DNA of 12,616 bases, taken from NCBI GenBank assembly GCA_003644325.1, contig QNCA01000010.1:1-12616 (forward strand), read 5' to 3'. The translations under genes and the position numbers were made by a program. The stretch comes from Planctomycetota bacterium. GTDB taxonomy: Bacteria; Planctomycetota; B129-G9. Shown here piece by piece: positions 1-6,250 of the stretch. The notes beneath the pieces are model-generated. The model saw only the letters and a list, made by a program, of their open reading frames with translations. It ran no database searches and had not been told where the DNA came from. Position 1 is the first letter of the stretch. Every line of letters starts with the position of its first letter.

Positions 1-122
1 ATCTGCTGTTTCATAACACCTTACGGTGACAGTCACCAATCTACGATCCGTTCCGACAAGGTCGGAACGGCTCCGTAATTGGTGACAGTCACCGAGGTTA
101 ACAAAAAGTCAGTCAACTTGAG
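1..122 (+). repeat. Palindromic dispersed repeat, left-edge copy
   Basis: The core at 18-122 contains two copies of the near-palindromic 13-mer GGTGACAGTCACC (25-37 and 81-93). They flank a perfect 10-bp stem with a 3-nt loop (48-57 / 61-70, loop AAG). The segments 25-40 and 78-93 are inverted copies of each other with one central mismatch, so 25-93 can form one long interrupted hairpin. A tail at 94-122 ends in AAAAAGTCAGTCAACTTGAG. The core is matched in reverse complement at 12485-12589 with two differences in 105 bp. Bases 1-17 also resemble the outer flank of that copy, so the element probably continues past the left edge of the window. There is no coding potential. Confidence 0.9.
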
Positions 123-146
123 TAAGTAATATTGTGCCGCTAAAAC
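118..146 (+). promoter_or_regulatory. Candidate promoter with its -35 box in the repeat tail
   Basis: TTGAGT (118-123) and TAAAAC (141-146) are separated by 17 bases, and each matches the sigma70 consensus at four of six positions. The -35-like hexamer lies on the repeat tail: its first five bases are the last five of the tail. Initiation would fall about 15 nt before the M50 protease start. The boxes are weak and this is a suggestion only. Confidence 0.3.
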
Positions 147-167
147 CATTTACGAGACCGTTGGCAA

Positions 168-803
168 ATGCTTCCGACTTCACAAGAACTCTTCACACGA
201 ATACCGGTTATCCTGATAGCGCTTACGGTCCATGAGTTCTCTCACGCATACGCGGCGTTCAGGTGCGGGGATGACACGGCCAAGAGGATGGGACGACTGA
301 CGCTGAACCCGCTGGCGCACCTGGACCCGCTCGGAACGATATGCCTGCTCTTCGCGCCGATAGGCTGGGCGAAGCCGGTGCCGATAAATCCGTATTACTT
401 CCGGAACCCCAGGAGGGATGAAATAATCGTGTCCGCGGCCGGCCCGGCGTCCAATTTCGCGATGGCCGTCATCGCCGCTGTAATGTTCAAGGTGTCGTGG
501 GATATCCTGCATGTCAACGGTAATTCACTGTTATTTCTGTTTCTCTTCTATGCTGTATTGATAAACATAGTTCTTGGATTGTTCAATCTCTTGCCGATTT
601 TCCCTCTCGACGGATCGCACATATTAAAGAATATCCTTCCCTGGCACATGGCCGAGAAGATGGAGCAATTCCGGCAGTACGGCATGTTCATAATCATAGG
701 TATCGTCATATTGGGAAATGTAACCGGCCTGTTCCGCTACTTGATCATTGCTACGAAGTTGTTGCTGAATCTTGTCATGGGAAGAAACATCTTTCAGATC
801 TGA
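168..803 (+). CDS. Site-2 protease family (M50) integral membrane metalloprotease
   Basis: A 211-aa polytopic membrane protein of the compact M50/Rip-like class, which cleaves substrates within or near the membrane. The zinc-binding HExxH motif is HEFSH at residues 22-26, in the first hydrophobic segment. The second motif, NLLPIFPLDG (140-149), supplies the third metal ligand, Asp148. The stretch after HEFSH (TAKRMGRLTLNPLAHLDPLG) and the AGPASNF segment at 91-97 are typical of the family. Length is normal for this subgroup, which has no PDZ domain. The ATG at 168 has no clear Shine-Dalgarno sequence, but the N-terminus fits the family. scpA follows 36 bp later on the same strand, and M50-scpA adjacency is a recurring arrangement in bacteria. 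The substrate is unknown. Confidence 0.93.
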   Translation: MLPTSQELFTRIPVILIALTVHEFSHAYAAFRCGDDTAKRMGRLTLNPLAHLDPLGTICLLFAPIGWAKPVPINPYYFRNPRRDEIIVSAAGPASNFAMAVIAAVMFKVSWDILHVNGNSLLFLFLFYAVLINIVLGLFNLLPIFPLDGSHILKNILPWHMAEKMEQFRQYGMFIIIGIVILGNVTGLFRYLIIATKLLLNLVMGRNIFQI

Positions 804-839
804 TAATATCAATGGTAACGCAACCAACGGGTAAAGCGC

Positions 840-1574
840 ATGCAAGAAATCGACTATCGCGTTGACCTGGATATCTACAGCGGGCCGCTGGACCTCCTGC
901 TCTATCTCATCAAGAAGGCGGAGGTAGAGATAACCGACGTCCCCCTGGCCCTCATCGCCGACCAGTACCTGGAGTTCGTCCAGATGATGCAGGCGTTTAA
1001 CGTGGATACGGCGGCGGAGTTTCTGGTGATGGCCGCCACGCTCCTGGAGATAAAGTCCCGCACGCTCCTCCCGCGCGAGGAGGTAAACCTGGACGAGATA
1101 GAAGACCCGCGCTTTGAGCTGGTCACGCAGTTGATGGAGTACAAGAAGTTCAAGCACCTGGGCGCGGAGTTGCGCGCGCGCGCGGCGGTGCGCGAGCGGA
1201 AGTTCGCCCGGCCGGCGGCGGAGCGCACGGCACAGGAGGACCACGCCGCCGCGAAACCGCTGGAAGAGGTGGATTTGTGGGACCTGGTCAAGGCGTTTTC
1301 AAAATTGATGAAGGAGACGCTCGGCGCGAAAGAGCACACGGTCGTGTATGACGACGTGTCGGTAAGGGAGTGCATGGACGAGATGCTGGCGCGGCTGAGG
1401 GCCGCGGCGGTCATGGAGTTCAGGGACATCTTCGCGGGCATTGACAACAGGGTAAGGATTGCGGCGTTCTTCCTGGCGCTGCTGGAACTGATCCGGCTGA
1501 AGAAGGTCCGCGCGGAGCAGTCCGCGCAGTTCGGCGGCATCCAGATAGCGCTGAGGGAAGACGCGAGGTGTTAA
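840..1574 (+). CDS. scpA: Segregation and condensation protein A (kleisin ScpA)
   Basis: A 244-aa kleisin subunit of the SMC-ScpAB condensin, which bridges the SMC head domains and helps organise and segregate the chromosome. The N-terminal SMC-neck-binding helices are recognisable (YSGPLDLLLYLIKKAEVEI at about 13-31; AAEFLVMAATLLEIKSRTLL at about 58-77). A charged, Ala/Arg-rich linker follows at about 105-145. The C-terminal winged helix ends in the family-typical stretch around FFLALLELIRLKKVRAEQ (about 209-226). The length is normal. The ATG at 840 has only a weak ribosome-binding site. It probably shares a transcript with the M50 gene. Unusually, scpB does not follow: the next gene is convergent. 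GC content rises in the middle of the gene, with no sign of a frame break. Confidence 0.95.
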   Translation: MQEIDYRVDLDIYSGPLDLLLYLIKKAEVEITDVPLALIADQYLEFVQMMQAFNVDTAAEFLVMAATLLEIKSRTLLPREEVNLDEIEDPRFELVTQLMEYKKFKHLGAELRARAAVRERKFARPAAERTAQEDHAAAKPLEEVDLWDLVKAFSKLMKETLGAKEHTVVYDDVSVRECMDEMLARLRAAAVMEFRDIFAGIDNRVRIAAFFLALLELIRLKKVRAEQSAQFGGIQIALREDARC

Positions 1575-1640
1575 CCCGCTTTTCTCGCCGGAATTCTGTT
1601 CTCGGGGAGTCAGGCCCCCTCGCCGCCTGAGACCGCCTGC

Positions 1641-2225
1641 TCACGCCTCGTCGAAGGGACAGCCGAAGACCTGGGCGGAGAAGATATAGATGTGCATGTC
1701 GGGGTCCCTGCGGTGACGTTTCCAGGACTCCGGGTTAAGGCCCGCCTTGTAGCAGGTGTTCCGCACGAACTCCTCCAGGTTCCAGTTGTGCTCAGTGGCC
1801 ACCTGGGGCAGCAGCAGGCCCGACTTCATTCCCTTTCTTATCAGCAGTCCATGCACCCCGACTTCCACCTCCTTAAGGCTGGATATCTCCTGGAGCGGCG
1901 TCAGGACGGAGATTTCGAGTTCGAGTTCGCGTAACTCTTCGAGTTGCACGGGGGGAAACCTCGGGTCCTGGAGCGCGGCGGCGACGGCCATCTCCTGCAC
2001 GGCCTGGTAGAGCGGCTTTACGCCCTCAATCAAGCCTATGCACCCTCGCAGGTCGCCGTGTTTGCGGAGTGTTACGAAGGAGCCGCACGGCTTTTCCAAC
2101 TGGTCGGTGAAGCCGGGGAAATCCGGGTCAAGGCGGGCGTCATAGGGTCTGTCGTACCGTACACGCTCTTCTATTGCTTTGCGCGCGATGGCGAGGAGTT
2201 GCTTCTTTTCGGCATCGGACAACAT
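1641..2225 (-). CDS. AMMECR1-domain protein (AmmeMemoRadiSam system protein A-like)
   Basis: A 194-aa single-domain protein of the AMMECR1 family (PF01871). The hallmark LRGCIG is at residues 59-64, followed by the family-typical ALQDPRFPPVQLEEL (84-98), an ELEISVLTPL strand (102-111) and the HNWNLEEFVRNTCYKAGL helix (146-163). The biochemical role of the family is not firmly established. In prokaryotes it often accompanies a Memo-like protein and a radical SAM enzyme (the AmmeMemoRadiSam triad), but neither partner is in this window. I chose ATG 2225 over an upstream in-frame start at 2381 because AGGAAGGA (2231-2238) sits 5 nt before it, the first residues match the family N-terminus, and the extra 52 residues would be atypical. 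It converges on scpA across a 66-bp gap and lies 94 bp downstream of the HTH protein. Confidence 0.9.
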   Translation of the reverse strand: MLSDAEKKQLLAIARKAIEERVRYDRPYDARLDPDFPGFTDQLEKPCGSFVTLRKHGDLRGCIGLIEGVKPLYQAVQEMAVAAALQDPRFPPVQLEELRELELEISVLTPLQEISSLKEVEVGVHGLLIRKGMKSGLLLPQVATEHNWNLEEFVRNTCYKAGLNPESWKRHRRDPDMHIYIFSAQVFGCPFDEA

Positions 2226-2319
2226 AAATTTCCTTCCTGGAATGCCTGTTGAGCCCTGTATGGTCAAAGGGACATGCGTCGGAAAAGTAACGGCCATCCC
2301 AGCCAACCGTTCATCGAGG

Positions 2320-3087
2320 TTAACCCCCGAAGAGGTCGAGCACCGCGTTGCTCTGCTGGAGCAGCAATCCCAGGCTGGCAAAAAGCCCGAACACCATCAC
2401 GACCACCGTAGCCACGAGCAACGCCAGGGTCAACTTGTCGGCGGGAGCGCCCTCGCCGATGGCCAGCCCGACAGGGGCGAAGCCGGTCCCCGCTGCGGCG
2501 CCGGGAGCGGCGGCTTCAGGCTCCGGCCCCTCCAGCACCGTCGATGTGTCGTCGAGCAGTTCCAAGGACTCCGTCTCGTCGCCCAGGTCGGATTCCGACA
2601 GGACAAAGGTTTCTTCCTCTTCGGAGACTTCGGTTTCATCCATTTTTATCGTATCGCGCAATTCTTCCTCTTCCCCCATGCGCACGGTGCGCTCCGCCTC
2701 GGTCTCCTCGATGGTGGCGAACGTCTCATCAGGCGCCTGTGTCTCGGGCCTTTCCACTTCTTCAACCGCCGGCCCGGCGCCGATTTCCTCGCCGAGATCT
2801 ATCTCGCCGAGGCCCTCGATGTTCAACACGGTTTCCTCGAAGTCTTCCGACGCCTCTGCGCCTGTTTCAACCTCCACCGGCGCTTCCTCACCCTCGCTCG
2901 CAGGCACTATTATAGGCTGATGTGAGAGCGCTCCCCGCAGGGCGCGCACGTCCTCTTTCTTGAATATTGTTTTACCTTTGTCGCGGAAGGCTCGGATTTC
3001 GCCCTCGCTGACCAGCCGCTTCAGGTCATCTGCGGGCAGATGCAGCTCGCTGAGCGCCGCCTCAAATGACATGAATTCATCGCTCAT
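2320..3087 (-). CDS. HTH (MerR/excisionase-like) protein with acidic linker and C-terminal membrane anchor
   Basis: A 255-aa protein of unknown function with three regions. Residues about 5-46 look like a short winged helix-turn-helix of the excisionase/MerR type, with a FEAALSEL start, a hydrophobic LKRLVSEGEIRAF recognition-like segment and a FKKEDV end. Residues about 60-195 are very rich in Glu and Asp and low in complexity. One hydrophobic segment (about 219-243) forms a C-terminal transmembrane anchor. The acidic linker repeats short Thr-hydrophobic motifs in acidic context (ETVL at 85-88, RTVRM at 133-137, DTIKM at 145-149, ETFVL at 159-163, STVL at 182-185). ATG 3087 is preferred over TTG 3093 because GAGG at 3097-3100 lies 9 nt upstream of the ATG but only 3 nt upstream of the TTG. 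It is probably tail-anchored, with the HTH in the cytoplasm. A binding partner or DNA target cannot be inferred. Confidence 0.75.
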   Translation of the reverse strand: MSDEFMSFEAALSELHLPADDLKRLVSEGEIRAFRDKGKTIFKKEDVRALRGALSHQPIIVPASEGEEAPVEVETGAEASEDFEETVLNIEGLGEIDLGEEIGAGPAVEEVERPETQAPDETFATIEETEAERTVRMGEEEELRDTIKMDETEVSEEEETFVLSESDLGDETESLELLDDTSTVLEGPEPEAAAPGAAAGTGFAPVGLAIGEGAPADKLTLALLVATVVVMVFGLFASLGLLLQQSNAVLDLFGG

Positions 3088-3220
3088 CGGCAATAACCTC
3101 GTCCAAAACTTGCCTGACGGCCCGCACGCGGCCGCCGGTCGGTTGCGTTGAATTGCTTGAATATGGGTTTATGGGTTCGGCAACCAATGCCCCGGCTTCA
3201 TGGATAACCGGCGTGCCTCT

Positions 3221-3619
3221 TCAGTCCTTGCCCCCTTCAAGCGACTTCCGTATGTTCTGCGGCATAAGGTTCTTGGTGCTCGAAGTACCGCCGCTAAAGT
3301 AGTTGTTATCGAGTTTTGTGACCAGTTTGAAATCCTGGTCTATCGTTCGACCGGACGACGGGTATATCTTGTCCCCCCTGGCATCGAGATTATATGCTAT
3401 CATCACATCGGTGGATGTATCAATGACCAGGAGCGCCTCACGGTTGGTCGTGTATTGAATGGGCACAGCGATGTACTTGCCCCCTGCGGCCCCTCCGGCC
3501 GCATAGACATCCTCGGGCTCGTTAAAGAGTCCCCTGGCAACCATCACGCAAACCGCCACGGCCATAATTATATTCGTTATCACCAGTACGCGGGTTATGC
3601 CATTGGGTGATCCGTTCAT
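3221..3619 (-). CDS. Small membrane-anchored protein of unknown function
   Basis: A 132-aa protein with one N-terminal hydrophobic segment (about 11-30) followed by a Gly/Ala-rich spacer (41-47) and a polar domain predicted to face outside. The segment about 48-79 (KYIAVPIQYT, then EALLVIDTSTDVMIAYNL) has alternating strands reminiscent of a single beta-propeller blade, but one blade would not form a propeller on its own. I do not recognise the family by name. The start is well supported: AGGAGGT (3627-3633) lies 7 nt upstream of ATG 3619. A good promoter sits about 160 bp upstream, so this is likely the first gene of a leftward transcript running into the HTH protein and AMMECR1. Confidence 0.75.
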   Translation of the reverse strand: MNGSPNGITRVLVITNIIMAVAVCVMVARGLFNEPEDVYAAGGAAGGKYIAVPIQYTTNREALLVIDTSTDVMIAYNLDARGDKIYPSSGRTIDQDFKLVTKLDNNYFSGGTSSTKNLMPQNIRKSLEGGKD

Positions 3620-3633
3620 CGATTCGACCTCCT

Positions 3634-3769
3634 AAAATACGCCCGTGAGTCACGCTTCGCAGCCCGGCAAGCCGGGCGAGGCTCTCGCCATGCCCCCGGC
3701 TCAGACGGCATGCAATCAGGCACAACTATTAAGGGCTTCCACAGAAGCGGTCGTCGCCGCCTATCGACG
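3634..3769 (-). other. Hairpin-rich 5' leader
   Basis: This stretch lies between the predicted start point of the leftward promoter and the Shine-Dalgarno site of the small membrane protein. It contains a perfect 7-bp inverted repeat with a 2-nt spacer (GCCCGGC at 3662-3668, GCCGGGC at 3671-3677). A competing 6-bp hairpin (GGCGAG at 3675-3680, CTCGCC at 3684-3689) overlaps the first by three bases, so the two cannot form fully at once. I recognise no known riboswitch consensus. It could simply be a structured untranslated leader. Confidence 0.35.
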
Positions 3770-3775
3770 CGCGCA

Positions 3776-3803
3776 ATTATAGCAACATTGCTTTTCTTGG
3801 CAA
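3776..3803 (-). promoter_or_regulatory. Sigma70-type promoter, leftward
   Basis: Read on the minus strand, TTGCCA (3803-3798) matches the -35 consensus at five of six positions. TATAAT (3781-3776) is a perfect -10 box, and the spacer is 16 bases. It points to the small membrane-protein gene starting at 3619, giving a leader of about 150 nt. It is the best promoter match in the window. Confidence 0.65.
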
Positions 3804-3882
3804 CGGTTTTGTGGGCGAATGGCAAAAAATCGCCTTTTCATCAACATTTGACGCCGGGGAAGAAAATTCCTTCAAATCACCT

Positions 3883-4644
3883 TCACTCTTTCCGCAGCAT
3901 GGCGAGCACTATCCGCTGGGGTATCGGCGCCACGCGCGTCAGGTTCTTCTTGAACTCCAGCATCACGTGACCTTCCGCGCGGTCGCTCACGGCCCTTATG
4001 ACGACGAAGGGGACGCCGTTGGCGGCGCAGACCTGGCCCACTGCCGCGCCTTCCATCTCCACGCAAAGCCCGCCGAATTCGGAATGAAGCGCTTCCTTTC
4101 GTTCTCTCTTGAAAACGGGCGTATCGCCCGACAGTACCCTGCCCCGCAGCACCCGCGGCGTCCGCCCGACCGGCGAAAGACTCCCCGGGCAACTCTCCGC
4201 CGCAGCCTGCGCCGCCGCAGCCTGCGCCTCCGCCGCCAGCGACTCGTCGCATCGCACCAGCGTCGCGCCCACCCGGTCGGTAAAAAAGCCTATCAGTTTA
4301 GACCCGCCGCTCAGGTCGTAGTCGTGCTGCACCACCTCCGAGGCGATCACCACATCGCCCGGCTTCAGCGAAGGCTCCAGACCGCCCGCCATTCCTATGC
4401 AGAATATCGCATGCACGTGAAAGAGGTCGATGAGCGCCTGCGTGGCCATGGCCGCGCGGACCTTGCCCATGCCCGCCGATACCAGGACCGCCTCGCGGCC
4501 GGCCAGTCGCCCGGTGATGTAGTCCCGCCCGGCGCATTCCCTCTCCTCTGCGCCTTCCAGTTTCTCCAGGAGCAGGCTTATCTCGCGCCGCATCGCCGAG
4601 ACTATACCTATGCGGCCGGGTTTGCCGTCATGGGCCGTGTCCAT
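3883..4644 (-). CDS. 5'-methylthioadenosine/S-adenosylhomocysteine nucleosidase-family protein
   Basis: A 253-aa purine-nucleoside phosphorylase/hydrolase-fold enzyme of the MTAN type, which cleaves adenine from methylthioadenosine or S-adenosylhomocysteine in methyl-group salvage. Recognisable elements are the N-terminal IGIVSAMRREI with Glu21 (the catalytic acid in MTAN), GMGKV (58-62), GMAGGL (84-89), GDVVIAS (96-102), VEMEGAA with Glu198 (195-201), and AVSD with Asp221, the residue that protonates the adenine N7. An Ala/Gln-rich insertion at about 136-160 precedes the conserved RGRVLSGD. Futalosine hydrolase is a related alternative that cannot be excluded. ATG 4644 is chosen over TTG 4650 because GAGGAGGT (4653-4660) lies 8 nt upstream. 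That site overlaps the stop codon of the upstream dehydratase-like gene, so the two genes are transcriptionally and probably translationally coupled. Confidence 0.88.
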   Translation of the reverse strand: MDTAHDGKPGRIGIVSAMRREISLLLEKLEGAEERECAGRDYITGRLAGREAVLVSAGMGKVRAAMATQALIDLFHVHAIFCIGMAGGLEPSLKPGDVVIASEVVQHDYDLSGGSKLIGFFTDRVGATLVRCDESLAAEAQAAAAQAAAESCPGSLSPVGRTPRVLRGRVLSGDTPVFKRERKEALHSEFGGLCVEMEGAAVGQVCAANGVPFVVIRAVSDRAEGHVMLEFKKNLTRVAPIPQRIVLAMLRKE

Positions 4645-4650
4645 CGTCAA

Positions 4651-5658
4651 CTACCTCCTCAACATCTCCACGAAGGTCTCGAGGCGTATCTTCGTGCGCG
4701 CATCCAGCGGGCCGGGCCTGTCGCCTTCCAAGGTTAGTAGCGGCGCTTCCACCTTCCGCCGTATCAGAAGGTCCTGAATCTGCCTGAAGCAAAAACTCTG
4801 CGTGTAGTGTATCACGCCATGCACGCCGCGCCCGGCAATTTCTCTCATTATGTCTTCAAGTCTCAGGAAAATATCGTAGGGATAAGTGTAACGGCGATAC
4901 TGCTCCACCATCTCCGCCTCGGTGGAGGGGCCGCTTGAACCCGTGGAACACGGCATGCTGAACTGGCGTTGGATTTCATTGAAGACCACCCCGGCGCCGA
5001 GCGACTCCAGGTATTCATAGAAGTCGGTAAAGATGGGAGGTATGCCGATAAACCCCAGCCGCACCCGGGGCCGGCGCTCCGGTGCGCGCCTCTTCTCGTC
5101 CAGGAATTTCTCCAGCCTCTCGGTGTATCCCCCGATGTCGCCCCCGAAATCGCTGGATTCCACGAGCCAGCGATGATTGTCCAGGCCGCTAACCCGCCCC
5201 GAGCGCCAGGTCATCTCGTCGAGTTCGGCAAGCAAGGCGCGCGGACGGCGCATCGCCTGATGCGCCTTCAACGTTCCTTCCCAGTCCGCACCCAGCCTTT
5301 CCATCAGTTTCTCAATCTGCATGCGCAGGAGGTCGTAATCGCGGTCGTAGGGAAAAGCAAACGGAATTATATCAATGCCGTGATATTGCAGCACCTCCAT
5401 AAGCGCGTGAGTGTTGCTGCAGTCGCCTTGCGTGACGGCTATGACGGACTTAATATCGGCGGATTCCAGCGCGACGGCATATATGCCCTTTATCCAGCCG
5501 CAGATGTTGCGCGGAAAGCCGGCGCGCTCCGCCGTTTCCAGGTAATGCTCGGGGCGGTCGCTCGTGATAAACCTGTTATTCAGGTCAACGGGCGTCAGCC
5601 CCGCGGCGTAGATGACCTCGGAGGGAACAGTGGTGGTTATGCCTATGAGAGTTGACAA
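4651..5658 (-). CDS. 2-hydroxyacyl-CoA dehydratase D-component family protein (HgdB-like)
   Basis: A protein of about 335 aa in the family of the FeS-containing subunits of 2-hydroxyacyl-CoA dehydratases and related benzoyl-CoA reductase-like proteins (PF06050/COG1775 type). It has the family-typical start IGITTTVPSEVIYAAG, then PVDLNN. Cysteines at about 53 (NICGW), 80 (QGDCSNTHA) and 290 (SFCFRQ) are in positions expected to ligate a [4Fe-4S] cluster. It is a short stand-alone member, and no ATPase activator (HgdC-like) or second subunit is present, so the substrate is unknown. The start is uncertain because no ATG is available. TTG 5658 has GAGGG (5664-5668) 5 nt upstream and gives the usual N-terminus. 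GTG 5670 and TTG 5682 are possible, but the latter lies inside a hairpin. The nucleosidase gene follows immediately. Confidence 0.85.
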   Translation of the reverse strand: MSTLIGITTTVPSEVIYAAGLTPVDLNNRFITSDRPEHYLETAERAGFPRNICGWIKGIYAVALESADIKSVIAVTQGDCSNTHALMEVLQYHGIDIIPFAFPYDRDYDLLRMQIEKLMERLGADWEGTLKAHQAMRRPRALLAELDEMTWRSGRVSGLDNHRWLVESSDFGGDIGGYTERLEKFLDEKRRAPERRPRVRLGFIGIPPIFTDFYEYLESLGAGVVFNEIQRQFSMPCSTGSSGPSTEAEMVEQYRRYTYPYDIFLRLEDIMREIAGRGVHGVIHYTQSFCFRQIQDLLIRRKVEAPLLTLEGDRPGPLDARTKIRLETFVEMLRR

Positions 5659-5674
5659 CTCGGCCCTCACAACA

Positions 5675-5705
5675 AAAGGCAAGCCCCAAACCGGGGCTTA
5701 CCTTT
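5675..5705 (-). terminator. Hairpin terminator or attenuator before the dehydratase-like gene
   Basis: A 12-bp stem with one mismatch: AAAGG (5675-5679) pairs with CCTTT (5701-5705) and AAGCCCC (5681-5687) with GGGGCTT (5693-5699), around a 5-nt loop. Read leftward, the stem is followed by GCCTTTTGTTG, a moderate U-rich stretch. It could end transcripts from the NifU region. Because it touches the 5' end of the next leftward gene, it could instead act as an attenuator. Confidence 0.45.
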
Positions 5706-5752
5706 GCATTCTAACGTCCGGCCGGGCGCGCTTCAAGCGCAAACATCCCACC

Positions 5753-5935
5753 GGGAGCATGTAAGAATCCCGGGCGCTGCCGGCACGGTGACAGTCGCCA
5801 TCTACGAGCCGGCCGCTCCTTCAGAGCGTCTGCGCTCCGCCCGTTCCGGGTCCTCGCCCTGAGGACCCGTCAGGGTCCGAATGGGTAATGGTGACGGTTA
5901 CAGGCGCGGCCTTTCCAAGATTCTTACATGCTCCC
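5753..5935. mobile_element. 183-bp MITE-like element with perfect 17-bp terminal inverted repeats
   Basis: The ends are perfect 17-bp inverted copies (GGGAGCATGTAAGAATC at 5753-5769; its reverse complement at 5919-5935). Immediately outside are CATCCCACC (5744-5752) and CATCCCGCC (5936-5944), a 9-bp direct repeat with one mismatch, as expected of a target-site duplication. Inside are diverged copies of the GGTGACAGTCACC arm (5787-5799 and 5890-5902). Hairpins lie between them: GAGCG/CGCTC (5824-5828/5833-5837) and a perfect 8-bp stem, GGGTCCTC/GAGGACCC (5848-5855/5861-5868). It has no coding capacity, so any movement would need a transposase in trans. It fills most of the roughly 340-bp intergenic stretch between the dehydratase-like and NifU-like genes, where I see no gene. 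Confidence 0.7.
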
Positions 5936-5998
5936 CATCCCGCCGCCCTGCGCACGGGCACCGGAACAGCCCGACAATGAGGACAGGCAAAGATGTCG

Positions 5999-6220
5999 CT
6001 ACCGTACCTCTTCGACGGACTTGACTTCCGGGATTGCCTCCCTCAGTTTTGCCTCGACGCCGTTCTTCAGCGTCATGCTGGCCATCGGGCACCCGCTGCA
6101 CATGCCGCGAAGTCTGACTTTCACGACGCCGTCAACCACGTCCACCAGTTCAATATCCCCGCCGTCCGCCTGAAGCATCGGGCGGATAGTCTCAAGAACC
6201 TTTTCGACTCGTTCTCTCAT
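5999..6220 (-). CDS. NifU C-terminal-domain-like Fe-S cluster scaffold/carrier
   Basis: A 73-aa single-domain protein matching the NifU C-terminal (Nfu) domain, which carries and transfers Fe-S clusters to apoproteins. The conserved ADGGDIELV is at 18-26, and the cluster-binding CxxC is CSGCPMA with Cys41 and Cys44. The length is typical for stand-alone Nfu domains. GGGAGG (6226-6231) sits 5 nt upstream of ATG 6220. The upstream leftward gene ends 102 bp away, with two strong hairpins between. The iron-sulfur dehydratase-like protein encoded next downstream could be a client, but that is only a neighbourhood inference, and a mobile-element insertion separates the two genes. Confidence 0.92.
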   Translation of the reverse strand: MRERVEKVLETIRPMLQADGGDIELVDVVDGVVKVRLRGMCSGCPMASMTLKNGVEAKLREAIPEVKSVEEVR

Positions 6221-6250
6221 GATTGCCTCCCGGTAAGGGTAAATACACTG

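Noticed and set aside
1610..1630. Possible terminator between convergent scpA and AMMECR1 (TCAGGC / GCCTGA)
   Set aside because: The stem is only 6 bp with a 9-nt loop and no T-run on either side, so it is not distinguishable from chance in GC-rich sequence.
3811..4737. 308-codon plus-strand open frame opposite the nucleosidase
   Set aside because: The translation is Arg/His-rich with no family features, whereas the minus strand encodes a full MTAN-type protein with a good ribosome-binding site.
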